Origin: Cellulomonadaceae bacterium
Lineage (GTDB): Bacteria; Actinomycetota; Actinomycetes; Actinomycetales; Cellulomonadaceae
Assembly: GCA_031283115.1 (NCBI GenBank)
Contig: JAITCK010000012.1
Coordinates: 1-7,188 of the forward strand
DNA length: 7,188 nt
Direction: 5' to 3'
The notes beneath the pieces are model-generated. The model was not told where the DNA came from. It did no database searches and saw only the letters and a list, made by a program, of their open reading frames with translations. Made by a program: the position numbers and the translations under genes. This document shows, in pieces, positions 1 through 5,983 of this stretch. Positions within the stretch are counted from its first letter, which is position 1. Every line of letters starts with the position of its first letter.

Positions 1-1
1 T

Positions 2-139
2 ATCGCCAGTTATTCGCACGCCTTCTGGGTGTCGGCTGGCATGTTCCTGGGCGGCGCCATTGTCACGGCCCTGCTTTTCCGCACCCGAGCAGATTCGATA
101 GCCCGGCTGGAATCCGCAGAACAGCAGCCAGCCGAGTAG
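2..139 (+). CDS. Probable MFS transporter, C-terminal end (5' part outside window)
   Basis: An open frame runs from the left edge to a TAG stop at 137-139, giving 45 codons and no start, so this is the 3' end of a longer gene. The fragment has a hydrophobic stretch (AFWVSAGMFLGGAIVTALLF) followed by a basic turn (RTRADS) and a short polar tail rich in E and Q. That is how the last membrane helix and cytoplasmic tail look in drug:H+ antiporter type MFS proteins, where a motif resembling 'H-A-F-W-V-S-A' often opens the final helix. The family is inferred from this short piece only; another polytopic membrane protein is possible, and no substrate can be given. It converges on nnrD across a 117-bp gap. 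Confidence 0.55.
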   Translation: MASYSHAFWVSAGMFLGGAIVTALLFRTRADSIARLESAEQQPAE

Positions 140-188
140 GCTGCGGCGGCTCCTCCCCTATGACACCCGCTCACACGCTGCACTTTCC

Positions 189-214
189 CAGGTGCTCCCG
201 GGTGCCACCTTCTT
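189..214. terminator. Possible terminator between the MFS gene and nnrD
   Basis: An imperfect inverted repeat pairs AGGTG at 190-194 with CACCT at 206-210, with a GC-rich core (CCCGGG at 197-202) inside. It is followed on the + strand by the pyrimidine-rich TTCTTCT. It lies between two convergent stop codons, about 50 bases past the MFS stop and 45 bases past the nnrD stop, so it could serve either transcript. The stem has a bulge or mismatch and there is no clean T run, so the call is tentative. Confidence 0.35.
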
Positions 215-256
215 CTGAGTTGCTGATTCCCGCGTCGCCGTCAGTCGCTCAGTTGT

Positions 257-1195
257 TCAGTTGAGCAGGGCGGCAAGGGTCGCGGGGATAGCGTTGGCCA
301 CGTCAAGGGCAGCCAGCGGGCCACCCTGACTGGCCCTACCTGCGGCGTAACCATGAACGAGGGCGGCACCAGCAGCCACCTGGGCGGCCAACGCCGGATC
401 ACTGACGACGGCGGCACTGTGGGCGGCAAGCATGGCCCCGAGTAAGCCTGCAAGCACGTCACCGGCTCCGGCTGTTGCCAGCCAGGCGGGGGCGTCGGCC
501 TGGGAAAAGGTGGCACCGCCTGGGCCAACAACCAGGGTCATTGCCCCTTTGAGCAGCACTGTCGCTCCGGTGAGTTCTTGTGCCCTCCTGGCCCAGCGCA
601 AGGGTTCATCCTCCACAGCGATACGGTCTACCTTCTCGCCGCGGGCTTGGAGTAGGCGGGCTAACTCTCCGGCGTGGGGGGTGAGCACCACCCAGGCGGG
701 CAGGGTGTCGGTGACCAGCGGCAGGGCGCCAGCGTCAACCACTGCTGGGATGGGCGGGTCTTGCACTCCGAGCAGTTTGCCGGATACAGCCGCGAGCGCC
801 GACCGTGCCCGTTGGCTTTGACCGTCGTCGTCTCCTTCGCCTGGCAGGCCGGGCCCCAGCACGTAGGCCTGGACTCGTCCCGGGGCGGCTACTACTTCAG
901 GGCGGGCGGTGATCACCATGCGGGCGACAGATTCTGGACCCAGGTAGCGCACCATTCCAGCACCGGTTTTTACTGCCGCTGATGCGGCGAGGATGGCTGC
1001 GCCAGGGTAGGCGGTTGTTCCGGCGATCAGGCCGACTACCCCGCGCGTGTACTTGTGGTCGCGCGGTCCGGGCACTGGCCAGCTTTTTGCAACGTCGGCG
1101 GCGGTGAGGCGTTGCACTGCCGACTGTGCACCTGACGGGATGCCTGGCAGGGCGCCTGCCTGCGAGTTGGTCATGCTTCCATTGTCGCCGACCAT
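257..1195 (-). CDS. nnrD: ADP/ATP-dependent NAD(P)H-hydrate dehydratase, stand-alone
   Basis: This enzyme dehydrates the S form of NADHX/NADPHX, the hydrated and inactive form of the cofactor, back to NAD(P)H at the cost of a nucleotide phosphate; it is a cytosolic metabolite-repair enzyme. The protein has 312 residues. The ribokinase-like YjeF C-terminal domain covers about residues 30 to 312: HKYTRGVVGLIAG (47-59) with YPGAA, then KTGAGMVRY (76-84), VVDAGALPL (152-160), LTPHAGE (171-177), LLKGAMTLV (214-222), and the nucleotide-binding loop TAGAGD (241-246), whose Asp246 is the expected catalytic base. Many actinomycetes carry a fused protein with an N-terminal NADHX epimerase (YjeF_N, NnrE) domain. 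Here only about 30 non-conserved residues precede the dehydratase domain, so the epimerase is absent or encoded elsewhere. The start is uncertain: an in-frame stop lies at 1202-1204, and both ATG1195 and ATG1174 (MTNSQAG) have poor ribosome binding sites. Confidence 0.92.
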   Translation of the reverse strand: MVGDNGSMTNSQAGALPGIPSGAQSAVQRLTAADVAKSWPVPGPRDHKYTRGVVGLIAGTTAYPGAAILAASAAVKTGAGMVRYLGPESVARMVITARPEVVAAPGRVQAYVLGPGLPGEGDDDGQSQRARSALAAVSGKLLGVQDPPIPAVVDAGALPLVTDTLPAWVVLTPHAGELARLLQARGEKVDRIAVEDEPLRWARRAQELTGATVLLKGAMTLVVGPGGATFSQADAPAWLATAGAGDVLAGLLGAMLAAHSAAVVSDPALAAQVAAGAALVHGYAAGRASQGGPLAALDVANAIPATLAALLN

Positions 1196-1449
1196 GCCCT
1201 GTCACGCCTGGCGGGCCTGTCCACCGCGCTGAGGCTGTGGACAGCGCAACCTCTGAAAGAAGCACCACCTCCCCCACCTGCCCTTCGCCGTCTGATGATG
1301 ACGGCACCAACGCCGGTGTCGTTGTTCAAGCGGTCGACGGCAGCGGGGCCACCATCTGGACTAAAATCTACACGGAGCCCATCACTACCGGCGCCTCCAG
1401 TTAGCGGCCTGCAAGGCAATCAAGACAATCACCCCAAAACAACACGTCA

Positions 1450-1482
1450 AAGCCCCGACAGGCCGTGCGCTTGCCGGGGCTT
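1450..1482. repeat. Inverted repeat just upstream of the LLM gene
   Basis: AAGCCCCG at 1450-1457 is the exact reverse complement of CGGGGCTT at 1475-1482. After one mismatch the pairing extends by CA/TG (1459-1460 with 1472-1473). The repeat ends 6 bases before the candidate -10 hexamer of the LLM gene. No + strand gene upstream needs a terminator here, so it may be an operator overlapping the promoter or a terminator for an unseen transcript. Confidence 0.5.
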
Positions 1483-1487
1483 CGGCG

Positions 1488-1493
1488 TAGGTT
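1488..1493 (+). promoter_or_regulatory. Candidate -10 hexamer for the LLM oxidoreductase
   Basis: TAGGTT fits the actinobacterial TANNNT form and ends exactly 6 bases before the ATG at 1500. Transcription would therefore begin at or very near the A of the start codon, giving a leaderless mRNA. This fits the lack of a good Shine-Dalgarno sequence there. I see no clear -35 box. Confidence 0.4.
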
Positions 1494-1499
1494 GGGTTC

Positions 1500-2525
1500 A
1501 TGCGTTTTGGAATGTTTATCCCTCAAGGTTGGCGTCACGATCTCACGGAGGTCGCACCGGAAAATCAGTGGGAGGCCATGCGCACCCTGCTGGAACGTGC
1601 AGACACTGCCGCCTCCCCCGCAGGTCACGCCTGGGAGTCGGTGTGGGTGTACGACCACTTCCACACTGTTCCCCTCCCCACCGACCATGCCACCCATGAG
1701 GCCTGGACTCTCATGGCTGCTTTTGCTGCCGCATCGTCGCGGGTGAGGTTGGGGCAAATGTGTTCGTGCATGGCCTACCGCGAACCCACCTACCTGGCCA
1801 AGGTGGCCGCCACCGTCGATGCCATCAGCGGTGGTCGCACCGAAATGGGTATCGGTGCTGGCTGGTATGAGCATGAGTGGCGGGCCTACGGCTACGGTTT
1901 CCCCACGGCAGGCCAGCGCCTACTCGCTTTGGACGAGGGCGTACAGATTATGGCCCAGATGTGGCGCACTGGCGACAGCGGCACCTTTGAGGGTAAGCGC
2001 TATCAGGTGGATGGTGCCCGCTGCTACCCGCAGCCCCTGCAAACCCTGTCCATTGACGGTGACAACGTCCCCTCTATCCCCTTGTGGATTGCTGGGGGTG
2101 GGGAACGAAAAACTCTGCTCACGGCCGCCAAATATGCTCAATACACCAACTTTGCTTCCGACCTGGAAGGTTTCGCCCACAAGTCGTCTGTGCTCAAAGC
2201 CCACTGTGAAGATGTTGGCCGGGACTACAACGACATCGTTCGTTCAGCCAACTACAACGTGCTCATCGGTACGCCCGCTGAGATTGACGACAAGTTGGCC
2301 TGGCTGGAATCCGTCTACCGTAAGCACACCCCTGAACGGGCCGATGCTGAACTGGAAGGCTGGAAGAACACCCCCCTGCGCGGCACCCCCGAGCAGGTGG
2401 TCGACCAGTTGAAGGAGTTGGAAGCCATCGGCATGACCTACTGCATCACCTACTTCCCCAACGCTGTCGAGGACACCGGTCAAATCGACCTCTTCGAAAA
2501 GGACGTCATCCCCGCCCTCCAGTGA
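1500..2525 (+). CDS. LLM-class (Rv1855c-type) probable F420-dependent oxidoreductase
   Basis: This is a bacterial luciferase-like monooxygenase (LLM) family TIM-barrel protein of 341 residues. The N-terminus MRFGMFIPQGWRHDL, then WESVWVYDHFHT (45-56), THEAWTLMAAFAA (65-77), RLGQMC (83-88), YLAKVAATVDAISGGR (98-113), MGIGAGWYEHEWRAYGYGFP (116-135) and PLWIAGGGE (194-202) match what I recall of the mycobacterial Rv1855c protein and its relatives. Proteins of this subgroup are annotated as F420-dependent oxidoreductases, but the substrate is unknown and cofactor use (F420 versus FMN) cannot be read from sequence alone. No F420 biosynthesis gene is in this window. The start is fixed by the conserved N-terminus. 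The stretch around residues 182-193 before PLWIAGGGE looks longer than I remember in relatives. The gene lies alone on the + strand between - strand housekeeping genes, with its own promoter-like site and terminator. Confidence 0.9.
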   Translation: MRFGMFIPQGWRHDLTEVAPENQWEAMRTLLERADTAASPAGHAWESVWVYDHFHTVPLPTDHATHEAWTLMAAFAAASSRVRLGQMCSCMAYREPTYLAKVAATVDAISGGRTEMGIGAGWYEHEWRAYGYGFPTAGQRLLALDEGVQIMAQMWRTGDSGTFEGKRYQVDGARCYPQPLQTLSIDGDNVPSIPLWIAGGGERKTLLTAAKYAQYTNFASDLEGFAHKSSVLKAHCEDVGRDYNDIVRSANYNVLIGTPAEIDDKLAWLESVYRKHTPERADAELEGWKNTPLRGTPEQVVDQLKELEAIGMTYCITYFPNAVEDTGQIDLFEKDVIPALQ

Positions 2526-2540
2526 CCTTCACCGGGTCAC
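2522..2540 (+). terminator. Stop-codon hairpin at the end of the LLM gene
   Basis: GTGACC at 2522-2527 pairs perfectly with GGTCAC at 2535-2540 across a 7-base loop. The TGA stop (2523-2525) lies inside the left arm. There is no T run after it, so it probably acts with the stronger hairpin 13 bases downstream, or shields the mRNA end. The same stem occurs at the coaA stop. Confidence 0.4.
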
Positions 2541-2552
2541 TCCCAACATCAG

Positions 2553-2592
2553 ATGCCCCTCCCGCCTCAAAGGCCGGGAGGGGCATTTACTT
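2553..2592. terminator. Shared intrinsic terminator between the LLM gene and acpS
   Basis: ATGCCCCTCCCG (2553-2564) is the exact reverse complement of CGGGAGGGGCAT (2575-2586), a 12-bp GC-rich stem with a 10-base loop. On the + strand it continues into TTTACTT, a short U-rich tail, which makes it a good rho-independent terminator for the LLM gene. On the - strand the hairpin begins four bases after the acpS stop codon, so it likely ends that transcript too, although the tail on that side is less T-rich. Confidence 0.85.
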
Positions 2593-2944
2593 AGGCTGCT
2601 TCGGCGATAACAAAAGCGGACGCGATTCCGGCGTCATGGGTGAGGCTGAGATGCCAGTGGGTGACACCCAGCGCTTCAGCGCGCGCGGCCACTGTTCCGG
2701 TGGCCTCGATAGTGGGCGGCCCGCCCAGGGTGCGGGTCACGGTCACGTCATGCCAAGCCAGGTTACCGGGCGCCCCTAGCGCCTTAGCAATAGCCTCTTT
2801 GGCGGCAAACCGTGCCGCCAAAGAGTTAGACGGCAGGTCGCGTTCAGCCTCGGTAAAGAGTTTGTCCCGTAGCCTCGGAGTCGCCGCTAAGGTCGCCACA
2901 AAGCGGGCAACATCCACAACATCAAGGCCAATCCCAACAATCAT
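2591..2944 (-). CDS. acpS: Holo-[acyl-carrier-protein] synthase
   Basis: AcpS transfers 4'-phosphopantetheine from coenzyme A to a serine of apo-ACP, switching on fatty acid synthesis; it is a small cytosolic enzyme that normally works as a trimer. The 117-residue length is typical. It opens with [14 protein letters not shown] (2-15), whose Asp8 is the expected Mg2+ ligand. Then come LFTEAERD (29-36), the signature [15 protein letters not shown] (43-57) with metal-ligand Glu50, WHDV (64-67) and the C-terminal strand HLSLTHD (98-104). The ATG at 2944 is the conserved start, with a purine-rich AGAAGAGGG (Shine-Dalgarno-like) just upstream. It lies 150 bases after glmS in the same direction and stops against the terminator shared with the LLM gene. 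It consumes CoA, whose synthesis coaA starts nearby. Confidence 0.96.
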   Translation of the reverse strand: MIVGIGLDVVDVARFVATLAATPRLRDKLFTEAERDLPSNSLAARFAAKEAIAKALGAPGNLAWHDVTVTRTLGGPPTIEATGTVAARAEALGVTHWHLSLTHDAGIASAFVIAEAA

Positions 2945-2972
2945 CAGACCCTCTTCTCGGCGGGAACCCAGG

Positions 2973-3006
2973 CTCGGTGTGTTTCGTCTTGACGAAACGC
3001 ACCGAG
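2973..3006. repeat. 34-bp near-perfect palindrome upstream of acpS
   Basis: The arms 2973-2988 and 2991-3006 pair in 15 of 16 positions around a 2-base centre (TT on the + strand); the only mismatch is T2980 with G2999. Each arm has a GC-rich outer part (CTCGGTG / CACCGAG) and an AT-richer inner part (GTTTCGTC / GACGAAAC). It sits 29 bases before the acpS start. No T run follows on either strand, so it is not a textbook terminator. It could be an operator for a dimeric regulator, an mRNA hairpin in the glmS-acpS spacer, or a dispersed repeat. Confidence 0.8.
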
Positions 3007-3032
3007 AGCGCCGCAGGCATCCACTGTAAGCC

Positions 3033-3057
3033 GTGAAGGCCCCAGTGGGGCCTTCAC
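3033..3057 (-). terminator. Hairpin downstream of glmS, probable terminator
   Basis: GTGAAGGCCCC (3033-3043) and GGGGCCTTCAC (3047-3057) form a perfect 11-bp stem with a 3-base loop, about 38 bases after the glmS stop on the - strand. Stem strength and position fit a terminator or transcript-end stabiliser, though no U tract follows (CGGCTTACAG), so termination may be partial and acpS may receive read-through. Confidence 0.6.
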
Positions 3058-3069
3058 CAAGGCACGCAG

Positions 3070-3087
3070 GTGGCCGCCGCAGGCCAC
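3070..3087 (-). repeat. Small hairpin right after the glmS stop
   Basis: GTGGCC (3070-3075) pairs with GGCCAC (3082-3087) across a 6-base loop, starting 7 bases after the glmS stop codon. It is followed 12 bases later by the stronger 11-bp hairpin, so the two may act together at the 3' end of the glmS message. Confidence 0.5.
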
Positions 3088-3094
3088 ACTAGCC

Positions 3095-4975
3095 CTACTC
3101 AACCGTCACAGACTTGGCCAGGTTTCTGGGCTGGTCAACATCCAAGCCTTTGACCGTCGCCAACTCCATGGCAAAAATCTGTAGAGGGATGGCGGCCAGC
3201 AGGGGCTGCATCAGAGTGGGAGCTTGAGGAATCCAGAAGATTTCGTCGGCGTAAGGCACCACCGTGTCGTCGCCGTCTTCTGCGATAACAAAAGTTTTTG
3301 CCCCACGTGCGCGCACTTCTTGAATGTTGGACACCACTTTGGAGTGCAGGCCGGTACGGGATCGCGGCGAAGGCACGATGACGAATACCGGCTGGCCTTC
3401 GTCAATGAGGGCGATGGGGCCGTGCTTCAACTCGCCTGCGGCGAAACCTTCGGCGTGAATATAGGCGAGTTCTTTCAACTTCAACGCGCCTTCCATCGCT
3501 ACCGGATAACTGACGTGGCGGCCAAGGAAGAGCACAGAGGTGGCCTGTTTCATGGACCGGGCGGTGGCTTTGACGTATTCGCCGCGCTGGATGACGGTCT
3601 CTACTTTTTCGGGGATGGCCCGCAGTTCCCGCAGCAAGGCGTCGATTTCGTCGCTGAACTTGTTGCCCCGCAGTTGGGCCAGGTACATGCCCAGCAGGTA
3701 GGCGGCAGTGATTTGCGCCAAGAAGGCTTTGGTGGAGGCCACAGCAATTTCGGGGCCGGCGTGCGTGTAGAGCACGGCGTCGGATTCGCGGGGGATGGTG
3801 GATCCGTGGGCGTTGACGATGGACAGGACTTTGGCGCCTTGTTCGCGGGCGTGGCGTACAGCCATGAGGGTGTCCATGGTTTCGCCGGATTGCGAGATGG
3901 CGACCACCAGGGTTTGGGCGTCAACGATGGGGTCGCGGTAGCGGAACTCGTGGGCTAGTTCTACTTCGACGGGGATGCGGCACCAGTGTTCGATAGCGTA
4001 TTTGGCGACTTGGCCAGCGTAGGCGGCGGTTCCGCAGGCGATGACGATGATTTTGTCGACGGACCGCAGCAGGGCTTCGTCGATGCGGATTTCGTCGAGT
4101 TGAATGTGGCCGGAGGCGTCGGTGCGGCCACGCAGGGTGTCGGCGACGGCTTGGGGCTGGTCATGGATTTCTTTGTCCATGAAGGATGAGAACCCGCCTT
4201 TTTCGGCGGCGTTGGCGTCCCAGTCCACGGTGTAGCGTTTGCCTTCGGCGCGCGCCCCAGTGAAGTCGATGATGTCGATGGAGTCGGGGGTGATGGTGAC
4301 GATCTGGTCTTGGGCCAGTTCCATCGCTTCTTTGGTGTAGGCGATGAAGGCAGCCACGTCGGATCCGAGGAAGTTTTCGCCTTCGCCGATACCGACAACC
4401 AGCGGGGAGTCGTGGCGGGCGCCTACTACCGTGTGAGGGTTGTCGGTGTGGACGGCCAGCAGGGTGAAGGTGCCGCGCAGCATGGTGGCGGTGATGCGCA
4501 TGGCTTCGGTGAGGTTGCCAGCAGACCGGTAGTTGCGGGCCAGCAGTTGGGCGGCCACTTCGGTGTCGGTTTCGCTGAGGAAGGTGACGCCTTGGTCTAG
4601 CAGTTCTGCTTTGAGTTCGGCAAAGTTTTCGATGATGCCGTTGTGGATGACGGCTAGGCGTCCGTCATCGGCCAGGTGGGGGTGGGCGTTGAGGTCGGTG
4701 GGGCCGCCGTGGGTGGCCCAGCGGGTGTGGCCGATGGCGGCGGTGGCGTCAGGTAGGGGGCTGGCGTCGATGACGGCGGCCAAGTTGCTCAGTTTGCCGG
4801 ACTTTTTAGCCCAGGCCACCTGGTCAAAACCGGGTGCGACCAGGGCAACGCCTGCCGAGTCGTAGCCCCGGTATTCGAGCCTGCGCAGGCCTTCCATGAC
4901 CACTTCGAGGGGGCGGGTAGAGGGTTCTACAGCGGCGGCAGCCTGACGGCCCGTATATCCAACGATTCCACACAT
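3095..4975 (-). CDS. glmS: Glutamine-fructose-6-phosphate aminotransferase (isomerising)
   Basis: GlmS makes glucosamine-6-phosphate from fructose-6-phosphate and glutamine, the entry step to UDP-GlcNAc and peptidoglycan. The ATG at 4975 gives Met-Cys-Gly-Ile-Val-Gly and 626 residues. The nucleophile must be Cys1 after Met removal, so the in-frame GTG at 4981, which would add two residues before it, is not the start. The N-terminal class II glutaminase domain (about 1-235) shows [12 protein letters not shown] (31-42), [19 protein letters not shown] (82-100), HNGIIENF (111-118) and SETDTE. Two sugar-isomerase (SIS) domains follow, with [29 protein letters not shown] and [12 protein letters not shown], and the C-terminus LAKSVTVE is the usual family ending. 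Length is normal. It is divergent from coaA with only 33 bases between starts, which leaves no room for a long leader or riboswitch. Downstream lie two hairpins and then acpS. Confidence 0.98.
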   Translation of the reverse strand: MCGIVGYTGRQAAAAVEPSTRPLEVVMEGLRRLEYRGYDSAGVALVAPGFDQVAWAKKSGKLSNLAAVIDASPLPDATAAIGHTRWATHGGPTDLNAHPHLADDGRLAVIHNGIIENFAELKAELLDQGVTFLSETDTEVAAQLLARNYRSAGNLTEAMRITATMLRGTFTLLAVHTDNPHTVVGARHDSPLVVGIGEGENFLGSDVAAFIAYTKEAMELAQDQIVTITPDSIDIIDFTGARAEGKRYTVDWDANAAEKGGFSSFMDKEIHDQPQAVADTLRGRTDASGHIQLDEIRIDEALLRSVDKIIVIACGTAAYAGQVAKYAIEHWCRIPVEVELAHEFRYRDPIVDAQTLVVAISQSGETMDTLMAVRHAREQGAKVLSIVNAHGSTIPRESDAVLYTHAGPEIAVASTKAFLAQITAAYLLGMYLAQLRGNKFSDEIDALLRELRAIPEKVETVIQRGEYVKATARSMKQATSVLFLGRHVSYPVAMEGALKLKELAYIHAEGFAAGELKHGPIALIDEGQPVFVIVPSPRSRTGLHSKVVSNIQEVRARGAKTFVIAEDGDDTVVPYADEIFWIPQAPTLMQPLLAAIPLQIFAMELATVKGLDVDQPRNLAKSVTVE

Positions 4976-4978
4976 GCG

Positions 4979-4991
4979 CACTATCTTAGTG
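4979..4991. promoter_or_regulatory. 13-bp palindrome in the glmS/coaA divergent spacer
   Basis: CACTA (4979-4983) and TAGTG (4987-4991) form a perfect inverted repeat with a 3-base centre. It overlaps the candidate glmS -10 element and lies between two divergent starts 33 bases apart. A protein bound here could affect both promoters. This is positional inference; a repeat this short can arise by chance. Confidence 0.3.
4983..4988 (-). promoter_or_regulatory. Candidate -10 hexamer for glmS
   Basis: Read on the - strand the hexamer is TAAGAT, a good TANNNT match, ending 7 bases before the glmS ATG. Initiation would fall at the start codon or one base before it, so glmS may be leaderless; no clear Shine-Dalgarno sequence is seen in this interval. 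The -35 region would lie around or within the first codons of coaA, and I see no strong box there. Confidence 0.4.
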
Positions 4992-4996
4992 GCAGG

Positions 4997-5002
4997 CAGA
5001 AT
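4997..5002 (+). promoter_or_regulatory. Candidate -10 hexamer for coaA
   Basis: CAGAAT ends 6 bases before the GTG at 5009, keeping the key A at position 2 and T at position 6 of the -10 element but lacking the first T. If used, the coaA mRNA would begin at the GTG. An alternative is TATCTT at 4982-4987, which would leave a short leader carrying the purine run AGGGGGG (5003-5009). Confidence 0.25.
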
Positions 5003-5008
5003 AGGGGG

Positions 5009-5983
5009 GTGACTACTTTGCCTTCCGTGAGCACGCCAGCCCCGGCAACTGAGTATTCGCCCTACATAGATTTTGACCGGGCGGCCTGGTCGCGCCTGTC
5101 TGAATCGACGCCGTTGCCGTTGACGGAAGCGGACGTGCGCCGCCTGCGTGGCCTGGGTGACCCTATCGAACTGTCTGAGGTGGACACCATTTACCGGCCC
5201 CTGTCACGGCTGCTGTCTCTGTACGTGACGGCAACGTCTACCTTGCATCGGGCGTCGTCTACTTTTCTGGGTGAGGCGCAACCGAAAACGCCTTACGTGA
5301 TTGGCGTGGCCGGGTCGGTGGCGGTGGGCAAGTCGACAACCAGCCGTATTTTGCGGGAGATGATGGCGCGCTGGCCGGAAACTCCGCACGTTGAACTGGT
5401 GACAACGGATGGTTTTCTTTTCCCCAACGCCGTCTTGGAGGACCGGGGTCTGATGAAACGTAAGGGCTTTCCGGAAACTTACAATCGTCGTGCCTTGCTC
5501 AATTTTGTCCGCCGGGTCAAGGCGGGTGAACCAGAGGTGACTGCCCCCGTCTACTCCCACACCACCTACGATATTGTTCCTGGCGAGCAGACGGTTGTTC
5601 ATCAGCCGGACGTGCTCATTATTGAGGGGCTCAACGTGATGCAGCCGTCCCGGCCTGGGACGACAGCCGACTCGTACACGTCGGTCAGTGACTATTTTGA
5701 TTTCTCCATTTACGTGGATGCCCGCACCCGTGACATCCGCAAATGGTATGTGGAGAGGTTTATGACCTTACGTGAGACGGCTTTCACTAACCCGGACAAC
5801 TATTTCCACCAGTACGCCAGCCTGGACGATGACAGCGCCATCGAGACTGCCTTGTCCATTTGGGAGTCCATCAACGCCCCCAACCTAGTGCAAAACATTG
5901 CCCCCACTAAGGGCCGCGCCACCTTGCAGTTGACTAAGGGTGAAGCCCATTCAATCCAAAGGGTCCGGCTCAGAAAACTGTGA
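5009..5983 (+). CDS. coaA: Pantothenate kinase, type I
   Basis: CoaA phosphorylates pantothenate with ATP, the committed and CoA-inhibited step of coenzyme A synthesis, in the cytosol. The 324-residue protein matches bacterial type I kinases over its full length: [11 protein letters not shown] (17-27), the Walker A loop [12 protein letters not shown] (99-110, Lys108), [38 protein letters not shown], the Walker B-like region [17 protein letters not shown], and the conserved ending [11 protein letters not shown]. The start is ambiguous. GTG5009 directly abuts the purine run AGGGGGG, which is too close for Shine-Dalgarno use but fits a leaderless message. TTG5018, three codons in, is 8-9 bases from that run and would have ideal spacing. 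Either choice leaves all conserved motifs intact. It diverges from glmS by 33 bases, and its last 33 bases overlap the end of the oppositely oriented DedA gene. Confidence 0.97.
   Translation: MTTLPSVSTPAPATEYSPYIDFDRAAWSRLSESTPLPLTEADVRRLRGLGDPIELSEVDTIYRPLSRLLSLYVTATSTLHRASSTFLGEAQPKTPYVIGVAGSVAVGKSTTSRILREMMARWPETPHVELVTTDGFLFPNAVLEDRGLMKRKGFPETYNRRALLNFVRRVKAGEPEVTAPVYSHTTYDIVPGEQTVVHQPDVLIIEGLNVMQPSRPGTTADSYTSVSDYFDFSIYVDARTRDIRKWYVERFMTLRETAFTNPDNYFHQYASLDDDSAIETALSIWESINAPNLVQNIAPTKGRATLQLTKGEAHSIQRVRLRKL

Larger units (their letters stand above)
1196..1499. other. Divergent intergenic region between nnrD and the LLM oxidoreductase
   Basis: These 304 bases lie between two genes that point away from each other and must hold both promoters. 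I see a GC-rich inverted repeat at 1450-1482 and a -10-like hexamer at 1488-1493 on the LLM side. On the nnrD side I could not pick out a convincing -35/-10 pair. Open frames cross the region on both strands, but they look like low-complexity translations (runs of R and G, or of S, T and P) with no recognisable domain, so I do not call a gene. Confidence 0.6.

Noticed and set aside
432..821. 129-codon + strand open frame opposite nnrD.
   Set aside because: It is a shadow of nnrD with a low-complexity A/S/P translation.
1126..1404. 92-codon + strand open frame across the divergent spacer.
   Set aside because: It begins inside nnrD, is rich in S/T/P, has no domain, and has no convincing ribosome binding site.
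1171..1419. 82-codon - strand open frame whose stop overlaps ATG1174 of nnrD, like a translationally coupled upstream gene.
   Set aside because: It needs a TTG start, shows low-complexity R/G runs and no known domain, and matches nothing I recognise.
3224..3958. Long + strand open frame (244 codons) opposite glmS.
   Set aside because: It is antisense to a fully conserved glmS; its G/V/D-rich translation is what the complement of C-ended codons gives.
4976..4981. GTG at 4981 as the glmS start.
   Set aside because: It would put two residues before the catalytic cysteine, which must be exposed as the N-terminal residue after Met removal.
4976..5008. A glmS ribozyme or other leader riboswitch upstream of glmS.
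   Set aside because: Only 33 bases separate glmS from coaA, too short for the ribozyme, which is mainly known from Firmicutes.
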